Source: Sciscionella sediminilitoris
GTDB lineage: Bacteria > Actinomycetota > Actinomycetes > Mycobacteriales > Pseudonocardiaceae
Assembly: GCF_000737195.2 (NCBI RefSeq)
Contig: NZ_JALM01000009.1
Span: forward strand, 124,001 to 188,000
DNA length: 64,000 nt
Direction: 5' to 3'
Shown here in pieces: positions 23,800-32,122 of this stretch. The first letter of the stretch is position 1; each line of letters starts with the position of its first letter. The translations under genes were made by a program, and so were the position numbers. Under the pieces are notes generated by a model, which saw only the letters and a program-made list of their open reading frames with translations, searched no databases and had not been told where the DNA came from.

Positions 23800-25146
23800 A
23801 TGATTCGCGATATAGGACGGTGTGGTCTTGTCGGGCTCGGGCTGTGCACGGTGCTCTCACTGACCGCATGCGGTTCGTCACCGCTTCCGCCGCCACCACC
23901 CGCGCCGAGTACCTCGGCCGAGGCCGACCCCGCCGTGGCGGACCAGCAGATCCCGGACGCGTTCGACAAGGCACGCGGCTGGAAAGCCGAGGATCACGGC
24001 ACCGGGCTGGAGCGTCCGGTCGTGGCCGCGCGGTCCGGGTTGGTGCTGTTCACGAAATCGTTGAACGACGGGCGTATCCGCGTGCTCGCGAAGGACATGC
24101 GAACCGGAGCGACCCGGTGGACCAGCCGGCCGCTGAAGCTGCCGGACACCGGGCAGAACTATCACAGCGTGTCCACGAGCCTGTTCGGGACGACGAAGAA
24201 CGGCAAGGAGTACGCGGTGCTCGCGGCCCCGGGGACTGAGGGTGGGGACACGGTGAACAAGCCGAAGGAGGTCACCACCCTGCAGATCTTCGATGTGGCC
24301 GATATGCGTGATCAGGGGACACCGGCCAGGGTGGTGACCGTGCCGGAGAGCGCGCAGGAGTTCATCCCGCAGAACGACGGGAACCTGCTGGTCCGGCTGG
24401 GTTCCTCCACCGCGGTCGTCGATGTGAGCAGTGGCCGGGACACCGGCTACCGGCATCAGGATGCCGCGCTGCACGCGCCGAAGGCCTGCGACTACGAGAT
24501 CGGGGACTGCAATCAGGGCATCACGGTGTCCGGGATGACTCCGAAAGGCCCGCTGGTGCAGGGATTCGGCGCGTTCTGGGTACCCGGCGGCTGGTTCAGC
24601 GGGGATGTGCCGCCGCCCGGTGTGCATCCGGGTTCCGGCCTCGAAGAGGAAGTGCGGGCGATCGGAACCCCCGATGGGCGCTCGGTGGTGGCTGCCTGGC
24701 CGGGCGCGAACGATTCCTCGGACGACCGGGTCTGGGCGGTGCACGATGCGGCGACCGGGAAGGTCGAGGCCTCCGTCCCTTGTGCACAGTCCGATCTGGA
24801 CGATTCCGGTTCGGGACGGCGCGGTGTTCCGGTGCTCTCCGGGGACGGCAGGTACCTGATCGCCGGCGAAGTGGTGTTCGATCTCGCCGCCAAGAAGGGA
24901 ATCTGCCTTGCGGAGAACGAATCCCGCGAGGCGGTCACGGTTTCCGCGGTCGACAGGGACGGCACCGGCTACGGTACGGCGGGCAGTTCCCAGGCCACCG
25001 AGGGCGCGGTCCGGGTCTCGGTGGCGACCGGGAAGGCCACGGCACTGCCGGAGGGAACCAAGGCGCCGACCGAGATCACCGGACCTGTCGCGGTATTCGA
25101 CGAGGAATCCGACGGCGTGTTCGTCTATCCACGGAAGCCGCGCTGA
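23800..25146 (+). CDS. Secreted lipoprotein, probable beta-propeller
   Basis: A 448-residue protein with a lipobox-type N-terminus (LCTVLSLTACGSS) and a Pro-rich linker. The body has repeated strand motifs as in WD/PQQ-like propellers (GLVLFTKSLNDGRIRVLAKD, YAVLAAPG, GNLLVRLGSSTAVVDVSSGRD, VRAIGTPDGRSVVAAWPG, VPVLSGDGRYLIAGEVVFDLAAK). No catalytic motif is recognised and the function is unknown. ATG 23800 gives the best signal sequence; an upstream in-frame start would bury it. Stop codons of this gene and the convergent flavoprotein are adjacent. Confidence 0.8.
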   Translation: MIRDIGRCGLVGLGLCTVLSLTACGSSPLPPPPPAPSTSAEADPAVADQQIPDAFDKARGWKAEDHGTGLERPVVAARSGLVLFTKSLNDGRIRVLAKDMRTGATRWTSRPLKLPDTGQNYHSVSTSLFGTTKNGKEYAVLAAPGTEGGDTVNKPKEVTTLQIFDVADMRDQGTPARVVTVPESAQEFIPQNDGNLLVRLGSSTAVVDVSSGRDTGYRHQDAALHAPKACDYEIGDCNQGITVSGMTPKGPLVQGFGAFWVPGGWFSGDVPPPGVHPGSGLEEEVRAIGTPDGRSVVAAWPGANDSSDDRVWAVHDAATGKVEASVPCAQSDLDDSGSGRRGVPVLSGDGRYLIAGEVVFDLAAKKGICLAENESREAVTVSAVDRDGTGYGTAGSSQATEGAVRVSVATGKATALPEGTKAPTEITGPVAVFDEESDGVFVYPRKPR

Positions 25147-26229
25147 TCAGCGCAGCCAGGGGCGTTTGCTCACCGCCATTCCGCCGCTGGTGACCAGTTC
25201 CTTCCACTTCGCCGCCACGCGCCCGGTCAGCACGGTCCGGTGTGGACGGTCGTCCGGGTAGACGAACTGGACGACGCCATCCCGGCGGCCGAGGCTGATG
25301 TTCTGCGCGAAGAACCGGAACCAGAGCGGTTTCGGCTGCTTCCCGCGCAGCGTATTGGCCAGCGCGTTGGCGGCGTAGAAGGCATTGGGTACACCGGCAC
25401 CGCAGGCCATGCGGACCGTGGTACCGCGGGACTGCACCGCCGCGGCGTCCCCGACCACGGTGATCTCCGGGTAGTCGTGACTGCGCAGGAACTCGTCCAC
25501 GGGAACCCGGCCGCTTCCGTCCACCGGGAGCCCACCGGAGGCGGCGATGTCCGGCGCGGCGAACCCGCCCGCCCAGACGGTCAGCTCGGCGGGCAGCGTG
25601 CCGGATCCCTCGAGCGCGGGACCGGCCGTGGTCACCCCGGTGCACTTCCGGCCGGTGTGCACCTGCACCCCGAGCCGGTCGAAGGCGGCACCCAAGTGGC
25701 GCCGCGCGGCGGGGGAGAGCCGGTGCCCCGGTTCGAACTCGTCGACGAGGTGCACCCGCAGCCCGGGATGGCACTCGGCCAGCTCGCTCGCGATCTCCAT
25801 ACCGGTGAGCCCGGCGCCGATCACCGCGACGCTTTCCTTGCCGGGCAAGGCATCCCGCAGCTGCAGCGCCTGGTCGTAGCCGGCGATGCCGTAGGTGTGC
25901 TCCGGTTCCGCGGCCGCGTGGCTGCCCAGCGCGTACACCAGACGGTCGTAACCGAGCATCTCCTCGTCCACGCGAATCTTCCGCGCGTCCGGGCGGATCT
26001 CGCCGACCCGGCCGATCCGCAACCGCACCCCGGGAGCAAGCAGGGTCTCCAAGGGGTGCACGCCGATGTCCTGGCCCGCCGCGATCTGGTGCAGCCGCAC
26101 CCGTTCCACGAACACCTCACGGTCGTTGACCAGGGTGATCTCCGCCGCCGCACCGAGCAGCTTGGCCAGCCGGTTTGCCATGAACAGCCCGGCGTAACCT
26201 GCGCCGAGCACCAGGATTCGTGTCGTCAT
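25147..26229 (-). CDS. NAD(P)/FAD-dependent oxidoreductase, NDH-2-like
   Basis: A 360-residue flavoprotein: FAD-binding GAGYAGLFMANRL near the N-terminus, a second Rossmann motif VAVIGAGLTGMEIASELAE for NAD(P)H, and a late FAD motif (EITVVGDAAAVQ). Similar to type II NADH dehydrogenases and related disulfide reductases without redox-active cysteines. It lies downstream of the ECF41 sigma factor in the same direction with a 49-base gap that carries a possible ECF41 promoter. This is the oxidoreductase class commonly found as an ECF41 target. Confidence 0.9.
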   Translation of the reverse strand: MTTRILVLGAGYAGLFMANRLAKLLGAAAEITLVNDREVFVERVRLHQIAAGQDIGVHPLETLLAPGVRLRIGRVGEIRPDARKIRVDEEMLGYDRLVYALGSHAAAEPEHTYGIAGYDQALQLRDALPGKESVAVIGAGLTGMEIASELAECHPGLRVHLVDEFEPGHRLSPAARRHLGAAFDRLGVQVHTGRKCTGVTTAGPALEGSGTLPAELTVWAGGFAAPDIAASGGLPVDGSGRVPVDEFLRSHDYPEITVVGDAAAVQSRGTTVRMACGAGVPNAFYAANALANTLRGKQPKPLWFRFFAQNISLGRRDGVVQFVYPDDRPHRTVLTGRVAAKWKELVTSGGMAVSKRPWLR

Positions 26230-26237
26230 ACCGAACA

Positions 26238-26264
26238 GACCGGGCAGCCCGCGCGGATCTGACA
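26238..26264 (-). promoter_or_regulatory. Possible ECF41-type promoter
   Basis: On the minus strand, TGTCAGA (26264-26258) resembles the ECF41 -35 element TGTCACA and is followed 15 bases later by CGGTC (26242-26238), close to the CGTC -10 element. It ends nine bases before the start of the NDH-2-like gene. One mismatch in each element makes this tentative. Confidence 0.4.
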
Positions 26265-26278
26265 GAGTGTGCGCTGGA

Positions 26279-27217
26279 TCACCGAAACCGGGCGACGAAC
26301 TGTTGCAGCTCGGCGGGTTCGAACGCGGTCATACCGAGCTGACCGGCCAGGTAGCCGAGCTTTTCCGGGTTGAGCTGGATGTGCAGCTCGGTGATGCGCC
26401 CGTCGAGCACGCTGAGCCCGAGCGTGCCGAGCAACCGGTTCCCGGTGCCGATCAGCAGGGTGATCTCGCCGTTGGTCTCGATGAACCGCAGGAACGGGTC
26501 CGGCAGTTCGCCCAGCCTGCCGAAGGTGCCGCGCAGATACCGGGTGACCATGTCCCGGCCGGTGATCCGCTTGCGCGCGGCGGGCAGGTAACCGCCCGCG
26601 TCCGCGGTGGAGTTCGCGTCCTCGGCGAGCAGCCGGGTCAGGCCGTCCACATCGCCCTCGCGGGCCGCGTCCAGGAAGCGTTCCGCGATCGCGCGGGCCT
26701 GTTCGTCACAGGGTTCGAAGCGCGTCCGCTGATCCCGGACCAGTTGCTGAGCCCTGCGGTAGAGCTGCGCGGAATTGGCTTCGGAAATGCCGAGCAGTTC
26801 GGCGATCTCCGCATGCGGATAACCGAAAGCCGCGCGGAGCACGAACACCGCGCGCTGGGACGGGGTCAGCCGCTCGAGCAGGGTGAGCATCGCGATGCTG
26901 ACCGCTTCGGAACGTTCGACCGTGCCCGGCACATCGCCGTCCGGTCCGGTGAGCACCGGCTCGGGCAGCCACTGGCCGACGTAGCTCTCCCGCTTCGCGG
27001 CCGCCGAGGTCAGCCGGTTCAGGCACAGATTGGTCAGGGTCTTCACCAGCCACGCTTCCGGTCGCTCGATCTCCGCGTGCGGCGCGCCCGCCCAGCGCAG
27101 ATAGGCGTCCTGCACCGCGTCCTGCGCATCGGCCGCGGACCCGAGCATCCGGTAGGCGTGCGTGAACAACCGGGGCCGGGCCTGTTCGAACACCGCAACC
27201 GAATCCACGTCGCTCAC
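26279..27217 (-). CDS. ECF41-group (SigJ-like) RNA polymerase sigma factor
   Basis: A 312-residue ECF sigma factor with sigma2 (QARPRLFTHAYRMLGSAADAQDAVQDAYLRW), sigma4 (LTPSQRAVFVLRAAFGYPHAEIAELLGISEANSAQLYRRAQQLV) and a C-terminal SnoaL-like extension. The group marks are all present: WLPEP between the sigma domains (residues 83-87), DAGGYLPAARKRI in place of the DGGGK motif, and NPEKL near the C-terminus. In this group the extension modulates activity in place of an anti-sigma factor. The adjacent NDH-2-like gene is the expected kind of target. Confidence 0.95.
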   Translation of the reverse strand: MSDVDSVAVFEQARPRLFTHAYRMLGSAADAQDAVQDAYLRWAGAPHAEIERPEAWLVKTLTNLCLNRLTSAAAKRESYVGQWLPEPVLTGPDGDVPGTVERSEAVSIAMLTLLERLTPSQRAVFVLRAAFGYPHAEIAELLGISEANSAQLYRRAQQLVRDQRTRFEPCDEQARAIAERFLDAAREGDVDGLTRLLAEDANSTADAGGYLPAARKRITGRDMVTRYLRGTFGRLGELPDPFLRFIETNGEITLLIGTGNRLLGTLGLSVLDGRITELHIQLNPEKLGYLAGQLGMTAFEPAELQQFVARFR

Positions 27218-27355
27218 CGTAGGTGCCCGGCAGCCTCCTGTCGAATAGCTCGCAGGGTTCCGGGCCGCGGAACCGGTGGTTGATCGGGTTCGAAACGCGG
27301 GTCTAGCGTCGATCCCGTCCTTACTCGGGGGCCGATTCTGCTACGGAGTGCGATC

Positions 27356-27583
27356 ATGAACGGTAGTCAGAGCTTTGTCCGGCTGGACGCGGCGGTGTTG
27401 AACGGTGGCCCCTTCGCGGTTCCCCGGGTGTATCGCTTCGATCATTCCAGAGAACCCTCCCGGGTGGTCGTCGATTACCACGGTGGCCGGGAACATTTCG
27501 AGGAGACCGCGGAGACGATGCTGGTCGACGGCGACCGGCTGCCCGTGTACCGGTGGATCTACCGGACACGGACAGCCGAGTAG
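27356..27583 (+). CDS. Small DUF5988-like protein
   Basis: A 75-residue protein: LDAAVLNGGPFAVPRVYRF, VVVDYHGGREHFEET, DGDRLPVYRWIYRTRTAE. The pattern of a Gly-rich turn, a GG-x-EHFE core and a final VYRW-x-x-RT segment resembles the actinomycete DUF5988 family, usually found near specialised-metabolism genes. Function unknown. ACGGAG upstream of ATG 27356 (about 9 bases) acts as a weak ribosome site. It is convergent with the lipase gene, three bases away. Confidence 0.75.
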   Translation: MNGSQSFVRLDAAVLNGGPFAVPRVYRFDHSREPSRVVVDYHGGREHFEETAETMLVDGDRLPVYRWIYRTRTAE

Positions 27584-27586
27584 CCG

Positions 27587-28984
27587 TCATCCCTTGGCCG
27601 GGGGCTCGTACTTGATCGGATCGAGCGAGTTTCCTGGTGCGATCGAGGCGCAGTTGCTCTTCGGTTTCTCGCCGCGGAAGGCCTCCGGCAGTTTCAGTAC
27701 CGTGTCCACGGCCCAGGGAATCGCGTCCCCACCGTGTTCGAGGGGACTTTCCTTGTACTCGACCGGGGTTCCCGCCGCGCAGTATTTCCGCGCGACACTG
27801 CGCACATCCCCGGCGACCATCACACCGTCGCCCCGGCCGATACCGGGTTTGTCGTTGTCGATGGTGCCGTTGAGCTCGCCGAAGGTGCCCTCGTGGAACA
27901 GCATCGGAACCGTCGGTGTGCCGTGACTGCTCATGATCACGTCATTGAGCACCTTGACCACCTCCGGAATGTTCTCCGGCTTCGGGTACCGCGGCTTGGT
28001 CAGGTCCGAGAACCTGAGATTGTGATGGACCTTGAGGAACGCGGTGAGTATCCCGTCCGCCATGGTGCCGACGATGCAGCCGTTCTGCGTCTTGGCGAAC
28101 AGTTCCTTGCCGAGCGGGCTCAGGTACTTCTGGATGTCGATGCCGTAGGAGCGGGCGAGTCCGACGAAGGCCATCGGCAGTACGGCGGGCCAGACGAACT
28201 CGCCGTCGATGTACTTCGCGTTGTGGATCGGATTGGCGAAGACTCCGCCCGCGGAAGCGAGAACCAGGCGGGCATTGACATCCGGGGCGTACTTCGGTGC
28301 TTGTTCGGCGGCCCATTCGGTACCGATGGCCCCACCGGAATATCCGCCGAGCGCGACTTTCGCATCCTTGGTCAGCCCGGTGTCCGGGGAATTGACCGCG
28401 GCGCGCACGCTGTCCAGGACCTTCTTCCCGTTCTCCGGTCCGGCGGTGAAATGCAGTTTGGTGCCCTCGAAATCGGGAATGGCGACCGTGTAGCCACGGT
28501 TGAGGAATTTGAACAGCAGCGGTACGCCGATGGTTTCCCCGGTCGCGAGGAAACCCGGATCGAATCCGCCCGCGATCGCGTACGAGGGCTGGCAGTCCGG
28601 GCTCAGCGCGTCATAGGCGCTCTGATAGGAAACGAGCTTGTTCGAGGGTTTTCCGTTCGGTTCGTACACCGAGGTCACCGCGATATCGGGATTTCCCTTG
28701 GTGTCCACCGTCCGGTACTGCAGCTGAACGACCCGCACCGGAAGCGGAATCGTCTCCAGATGCAGATCGGTCGTCCGGGTCCGCAATACCGTTCCCGGCC
28801 GATAACTGCCCAGCGGTTTGTCCCCGGTGTACTTGTAGAACGGATCGTCCTGCGGTTTCGGCACCTTGCCGATTCCGAAAGTGGAGCTGTGCTGTGCGGC
28901 GCCGGTCCCCGCAGCCGCCGAGCCCACGCTGAAAACCGAGAGAGCGGCCACGCAGGCGGCCAGTATCCGAACCCGAAGACGCAT
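27587..28984 (-). CDS. Secreted lipase (CAL-A / secretory lipase family)
   Basis: A 465-residue exported enzyme: signal peptide (ILAACVAALSVFSVGSAAAG), then the LIP domain with PDFEGTKLHFTAG, nucleophile elbow GGYSGGAIGTEWAAE, cap region with ANPIHNAKYIDG, a probable acid and a late His (SPLEHGGDAIPWA). Family members hydrolyse triglycerides or esters. GGAGG lies just before the ATG (minus strand, 28988-28992). A related but shorter enzyme is encoded at 57296-58507. Confidence 0.9.
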   Translation of the reverse strand: MRLRVRILAACVAALSVFSVGSAAAGTGAAQHSSTFGIGKVPKPQDDPFYKYTGDKPLGSYRPGTVLRTRTTDLHLETIPLPVRVVQLQYRTVDTKGNPDIAVTSVYEPNGKPSNKLVSYQSAYDALSPDCQPSYAIAGGFDPGFLATGETIGVPLLFKFLNRGYTVAIPDFEGTKLHFTAGPENGKKVLDSVRAAVNSPDTGLTKDAKVALGGYSGGAIGTEWAAEQAPKYAPDVNARLVLASAGGVFANPIHNAKYIDGEFVWPAVLPMAFVGLARSYGIDIQKYLSPLGKELFAKTQNGCIVGTMADGILTAFLKVHHNLRFSDLTKPRYPKPENIPEVVKVLNDVIMSSHGTPTVPMLFHEGTFGELNGTIDNDKPGIGRGDGVMVAGDVRSVARKYCAAGTPVEYKESPLEHGGDAIPWAVDTVLKLPEAFRGEKPKSNCASIAPGNSLDPIKYEPPAKG

Positions 28985-29164
28985 CGTGCCTCCTAGAGTG
29001 CTGCCGGTGAGCAGTCAAACAAAGAGCCGATGATCTGACAAGACGCCTCACCAGTTTCGGGGAGGCATACGTGTGCCGATATCCGTTGCGCGGCAAGAGA
29101 AGTGGATCGTCAATCCGGAATTCCTCAAGAAGAGTCGAACGGTTGAACCGCCCGGAGCGATAGG

Positions 29165-29178
29165 CTACTCTCGAGTAG
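29165..29178. promoter_or_regulatory. Short perfect inverted repeat upstream of the epoxide-hydrolase-like gene
   Basis: CTACTC and GAGTAG flank a TC centre, 35 bases before the ATG at 29213. Position and symmetry fit a repressor operator, but the arms are only six bases and no adjacent regulator identifies it. Confidence 0.3.
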
Positions 29179-29212
29179 GTTCCGTGTCGAGCGCCAGGAA
29201 GCAGGCCTGATC

Positions 29213-30139
29213 ATGACCGAGACCCTCGCGAAACCGGGGCGAGCCCGCCGGGACACGACCGAACCGCCCGCCATTCCCGGAGTGCGGCGCTCCTTCGTCA
29301 CCGCGCGCTCGGTCGACTTCCACGTCACCGAATCCGGGCCGGAGGACGGGCGGCCGGTGCTCGCGCTGCACGGCTGGCCCGAGCACCACTACACCTATCG
29401 CGATCTGCTGGCGGATCCGCAGGAGGGGTTGCGGATCATCGCGCCGGACCTGCCCGGTTACGGCTGGTCGGGGATCCCGGCGCACCGGTGGAGCAAGGAG
29501 GACGTCGCCGCCGATGTGCTCGCCCTGATCGAGGCCATGGGGTTGCGGGACATCGTGCTGATCGGGCACGACTGGGGCGGAGTCATCGGCTACAAGCTGA
29601 TTCTGAGCGCGCCGGAACACTTCGACGCCTTTCTCGCGCTGAACATCGCCCATCCCTGGCAGCGACTGCGCACCACGGTCCCTAAACTGTGGCGCTTCGC
29701 CAGCTACCAGGTTCCGATGGCCACGATCGGCGCGTTCCTCCAGCGCCGCACCAAGTTCCTGGAACGGGTGCTGTTCCCGCTCAGCGGCGGGGACGCGAAG
29801 GCACTCGATCCGGTCGCGGTACACAGCTTCTGCGAACGGTTCACGGTCCCCGAGCGCGCGAAGGTCGGCCAGGACACCTATCGGACCTTCCTGCGGCACG
29901 AGGCGGGGAAACTGGCCCGCGGTGCCGAGCAGCGCCGGGCGACGGTACCGATCAAGGCGCTGTTCGGCATCGAGGACTTCGCCATCCACCACGCGCTCGC
30001 CGATCCGCGCACCGCGAAGGCCGGGGAATACTCCCTCGAGCTGGTCGCCGGGTGCGGGCATTTCATCACCGAGCAGCGTCCCGATCTGGTGCGGGCGAGC
30101 CTTGCCGAGCTGGCGCGGCGGTATCCGGCGCCGCGCTGA
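29213..30139 (+). CDS. Alpha/beta hydrolase, epoxide hydrolase-like
   Basis: A 308-residue protein with HGWPEHHYTYRDLL (oxyanion loop), DLPGYGWS, and the nucleophile elbow GHDWGG, where Asp replaces Ser as in epoxide hydrolases and haloalkane dehalogenases. A late GCGHFITEQRPDLV supplies the catalytic His. The HGWPE wording favours epoxide hydrolase; substrate unknown. No signal peptide, so cytoplasmic. Confidence 0.88.
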   Translation: MTETLAKPGRARRDTTEPPAIPGVRRSFVTARSVDFHVTESGPEDGRPVLALHGWPEHHYTYRDLLADPQEGLRIIAPDLPGYGWSGIPAHRWSKEDVAADVLALIEAMGLRDIVLIGHDWGGVIGYKLILSAPEHFDAFLALNIAHPWQRLRTTVPKLWRFASYQVPMATIGAFLQRRTKFLERVLFPLSGGDAKALDPVAVHSFCERFTVPERAKVGQDTYRTFLRHEAGKLARGAEQRRATVPIKALFGIEDFAIHHALADPRTAKAGEYSLELVAGCGHFITEQRPDLVRASLAELARRYPAPR

Positions 30140-30222
30140 CCGCCTGCCACCGTGGTCGGGCAGCCATGCCGGATCTACTTTGGTCTATGGGCACACCGGC
30201 GGCGCTGACCTAGCCTTGTCGG

Positions 30223-31365
30223 GTGTCTGTGCCCCGCATGCCCGCGCTGCGCCGGTTCGCGCCCGTCCTGTTCCCGGTGTACGGCGCGCTGATGTCGATC
30301 ACGCAGATCGTGGCGGAGGTCAGTTCGGGGACACCGCAGGGGGAACTGCTCGCGGACCTCGCCGTGCTGCTGCTCGCCTGTGCGTTGCTCGCCGGGCTGC
30401 CGCGCTGGCCGGTTCCGGTCGTGCTCACGCTGATCGTACTGACCGGGTTCGCGTTCACCGCGACCATTCCGGCCGCGATCGCGACCCTGGAGGTGGCTTC
30501 CCGGCAGCGTCCGAGGGTGAGCTGTCTCGTCGGTGTCGCCGGGATCCTCGCGCAGGCGATCTTCGGGCTGTGGCGGCCGATGCCGGGGCTGCCTTACGGC
30601 TGGTGGCTGGTCATCGTCGTGCTCGCGTTCATCGCCTTCATCGGTGTCGGGATGCTGATCCGGACCAGGCGGGCACTGATCGATTCGCTCGCCGAGCGGG
30701 CCAAACGCGCGGAGGCGGAACAGGGCAGACGGGTCGCGGAGGCGCGCATCGCCGAACGGGCCGCGCTGGCCAGGGAGATGCACGATGTGCTCGCGCACCG
30801 ACTGTCCCTTGTGGCCACCTATGCCGGTGCGCTCGAGTACCGCGCGGACGCCGAACCGGCCAAGCTCGTCAGCGCGGCCGGGGTGGTCCGGGAAGGGGTT
30901 TACCAGGCCCTCGGTGAACTGCGCGAGGTGATCAGCGTGCTGCGCGAGGACACCGATGCGAGCGACCGGCCGCGGCCCGGGCTGGCCGAGCTGAACGAAC
31001 TGGTGGCGGAGGCGCGCGCCGCCGGGACCCCGGTCCGGTTCGACTACCGGATCCGGGACGGGGAAACGCTTCCGCCCGCGACCGGGCACACCGGTTACCG
31101 GGTGGTGCAGGAGGGCCTGACCAATGCGCGCAAGCACGCCGCGGGGCAGGAGGTTCGGGTCCGGGTGACAGGGGAACCGGGAACCGGGGTGCGGATCGAG
31201 GTCAGCAACCCGGTAACCGGTGCCGATAGCTCGGATGGCCGGGGGACCGGGCTGATCGGGCTCACCGAACGCGCCCGGCTCACCGGCGGGAAACTCGATC
31301 ACCAATTGACCGGTTCCGGGGAATTCCACCTCGATGCCTGGTTACCATGGGGCGGTGAGTCGTGA
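30223..31365 (+). CDS. NarL-type sensor histidine kinase
   Basis: A 380-residue membrane kinase: about five N-terminal membrane segments (residues 10-150), a coiled linker (ERAKRAEAEQGRRVAEARIAE), HisKA_3 box with phospho-acceptor His (AREMHDVLAHRLSLV) and an HATPase domain (VVQEGLTNARKHA, GTGLIGLTERARLTGG). GTG 30223 is taken as start; an in-frame ATG at 30238 would shorten it by five residues. The stop overlaps the response regulator gene by eleven bases. Signal unknown. Confidence 0.92.
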   Translation: MSVPRMPALRRFAPVLFPVYGALMSITQIVAEVSSGTPQGELLADLAVLLLACALLAGLPRWPVPVVLTLIVLTGFAFTATIPAAIATLEVASRQRPRVSCLVGVAGILAQAIFGLWRPMPGLPYGWWLVIVVLAFIAFIGVGMLIRTRRALIDSLAERAKRAEAEQGRRVAEARIAERAALAREMHDVLAHRLSLVATYAGALEYRADAEPAKLVSAAGVVREGVYQALGELREVISVLREDTDASDRPRPGLAELNELVAEARAAGTPVRFDYRIRDGETLPPATGHTGYRVVQEGLTNARKHAAGQEVRVRVTGEPGTGVRIEVSNPVTGADSSDGRGTGLIGLTERARLTGGKLDHQLTGSGEFHLDAWLPWGGES

Positions 31366-32008
31366 AATCCGCGTCCTGATCGTCGATGACGACGCTCTCG
31401 TTCGCTCCGGATTGACCTTCATGCTCGAAGGTGCGGACGGGATCTCGGTGGTCGGCGAGGCACCGGACGGCAATGCCGCGCTCGGCGCGGTCGACGCGCA
31501 CGCACCGGACATCGTGCTGATGGACATCCGGATGCCTTCCGTGGACGGGCTCACCGCTACCCGAAGACTGCGCGCCAACCCGCAGCCGCCCGAGGTGATC
31601 GTGCTGACCACGTTCGACACCGATGAGAACATCCTGCGCGCGCTGCGGGCCGGTGCGGGCGGATTCCTGCTCAAGGACACCCCGCCCGCGCAGATCGTGG
31701 ACGCGATCCACCGGGTGGCCACCGGGGACCCGATGCTCTCGCCCGCGGTCACCCGGAAGCTGATGGACAAGGTGGCCACCGATGCGAGCAGCTACGACCG
31801 GGCTCGCGCCGGGTTCGAGCGGCTCAGCGAGCGCGAACACGAGGTGGCACTCGCCGTGGCCCGGGGCAGGACCAACGCGGAGATCGCCACCGAGCTGCTG
31901 ATGAGCGTGGCCACGGTGAAGGCGCACGTCTCGCGCGTGCTCACCAAACTCGAGCTGGGCAACCGGACCCAGATCGCGCTGCTCGCGCACGACGCAGGGC
32001 TGGCCTGA
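31355..32008 (+). CDS. NarL/FixJ-family response regulator
   Basis: A 217-residue regulator with receiver (VLIVDDDALVRSGL; phospho-acceptor in DIVLMDIRMPSVDG; VLTTFDTDE; GFLLKDTPP) and GerE helix-turn-helix (LSEREHEVALAVARGRTNAEIATELLMSVATVKAHVSRVLTKLEL). GTG 31355 gives the usual N-terminus and overlaps the kinase stop by eleven bases, so both are coupled. An ATG at 31334 would add seven residues not typical of the family. Confidence 0.93.
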   Translation: MSREIRVLIVDDDALVRSGLTFMLEGADGISVVGEAPDGNAALGAVDAHAPDIVLMDIRMPSVDGLTATRRLRANPQPPEVIVLTTFDTDENILRALRAGAGGFLLKDTPPAQIVDAIHRVATGDPMLSPAVTRKLMDKVATDASSYDRARAGFERLSEREHEVALAVARGRTNAEIATELLMSVATVKAHVSRVLTKLELGNRTQIALLAHDAGLA

Positions 32009-32089
32009 GACACCCGCCTCAGCCGCCCGGCTACCGGGCATCGACCGAAGGCTGATGTGCCCGCCCGGCGCGGGCTCTACCTTTCGTGG

Positions 32090-32115
32090 CAACCGAATGC
32101 GCTTGTCACGAAAGG
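32090..32115 (+). promoter_or_regulatory. Inverted repeat covering the carboxylesterase ribosome-binding site
   Basis: CCTTTCGTG (32090-32098) and CACGAAAGG (32107-32115) are exact reverse complements with an eight-base loop. The right arm runs into AAAGGGAAAG, the ribosome-binding site for ATG 32123. In RNA the hairpin could mask the site; in DNA it could be an operator. Only the symmetry is observed. Confidence 0.45.
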
Positions 32116-32122
32116 GAAAGTC

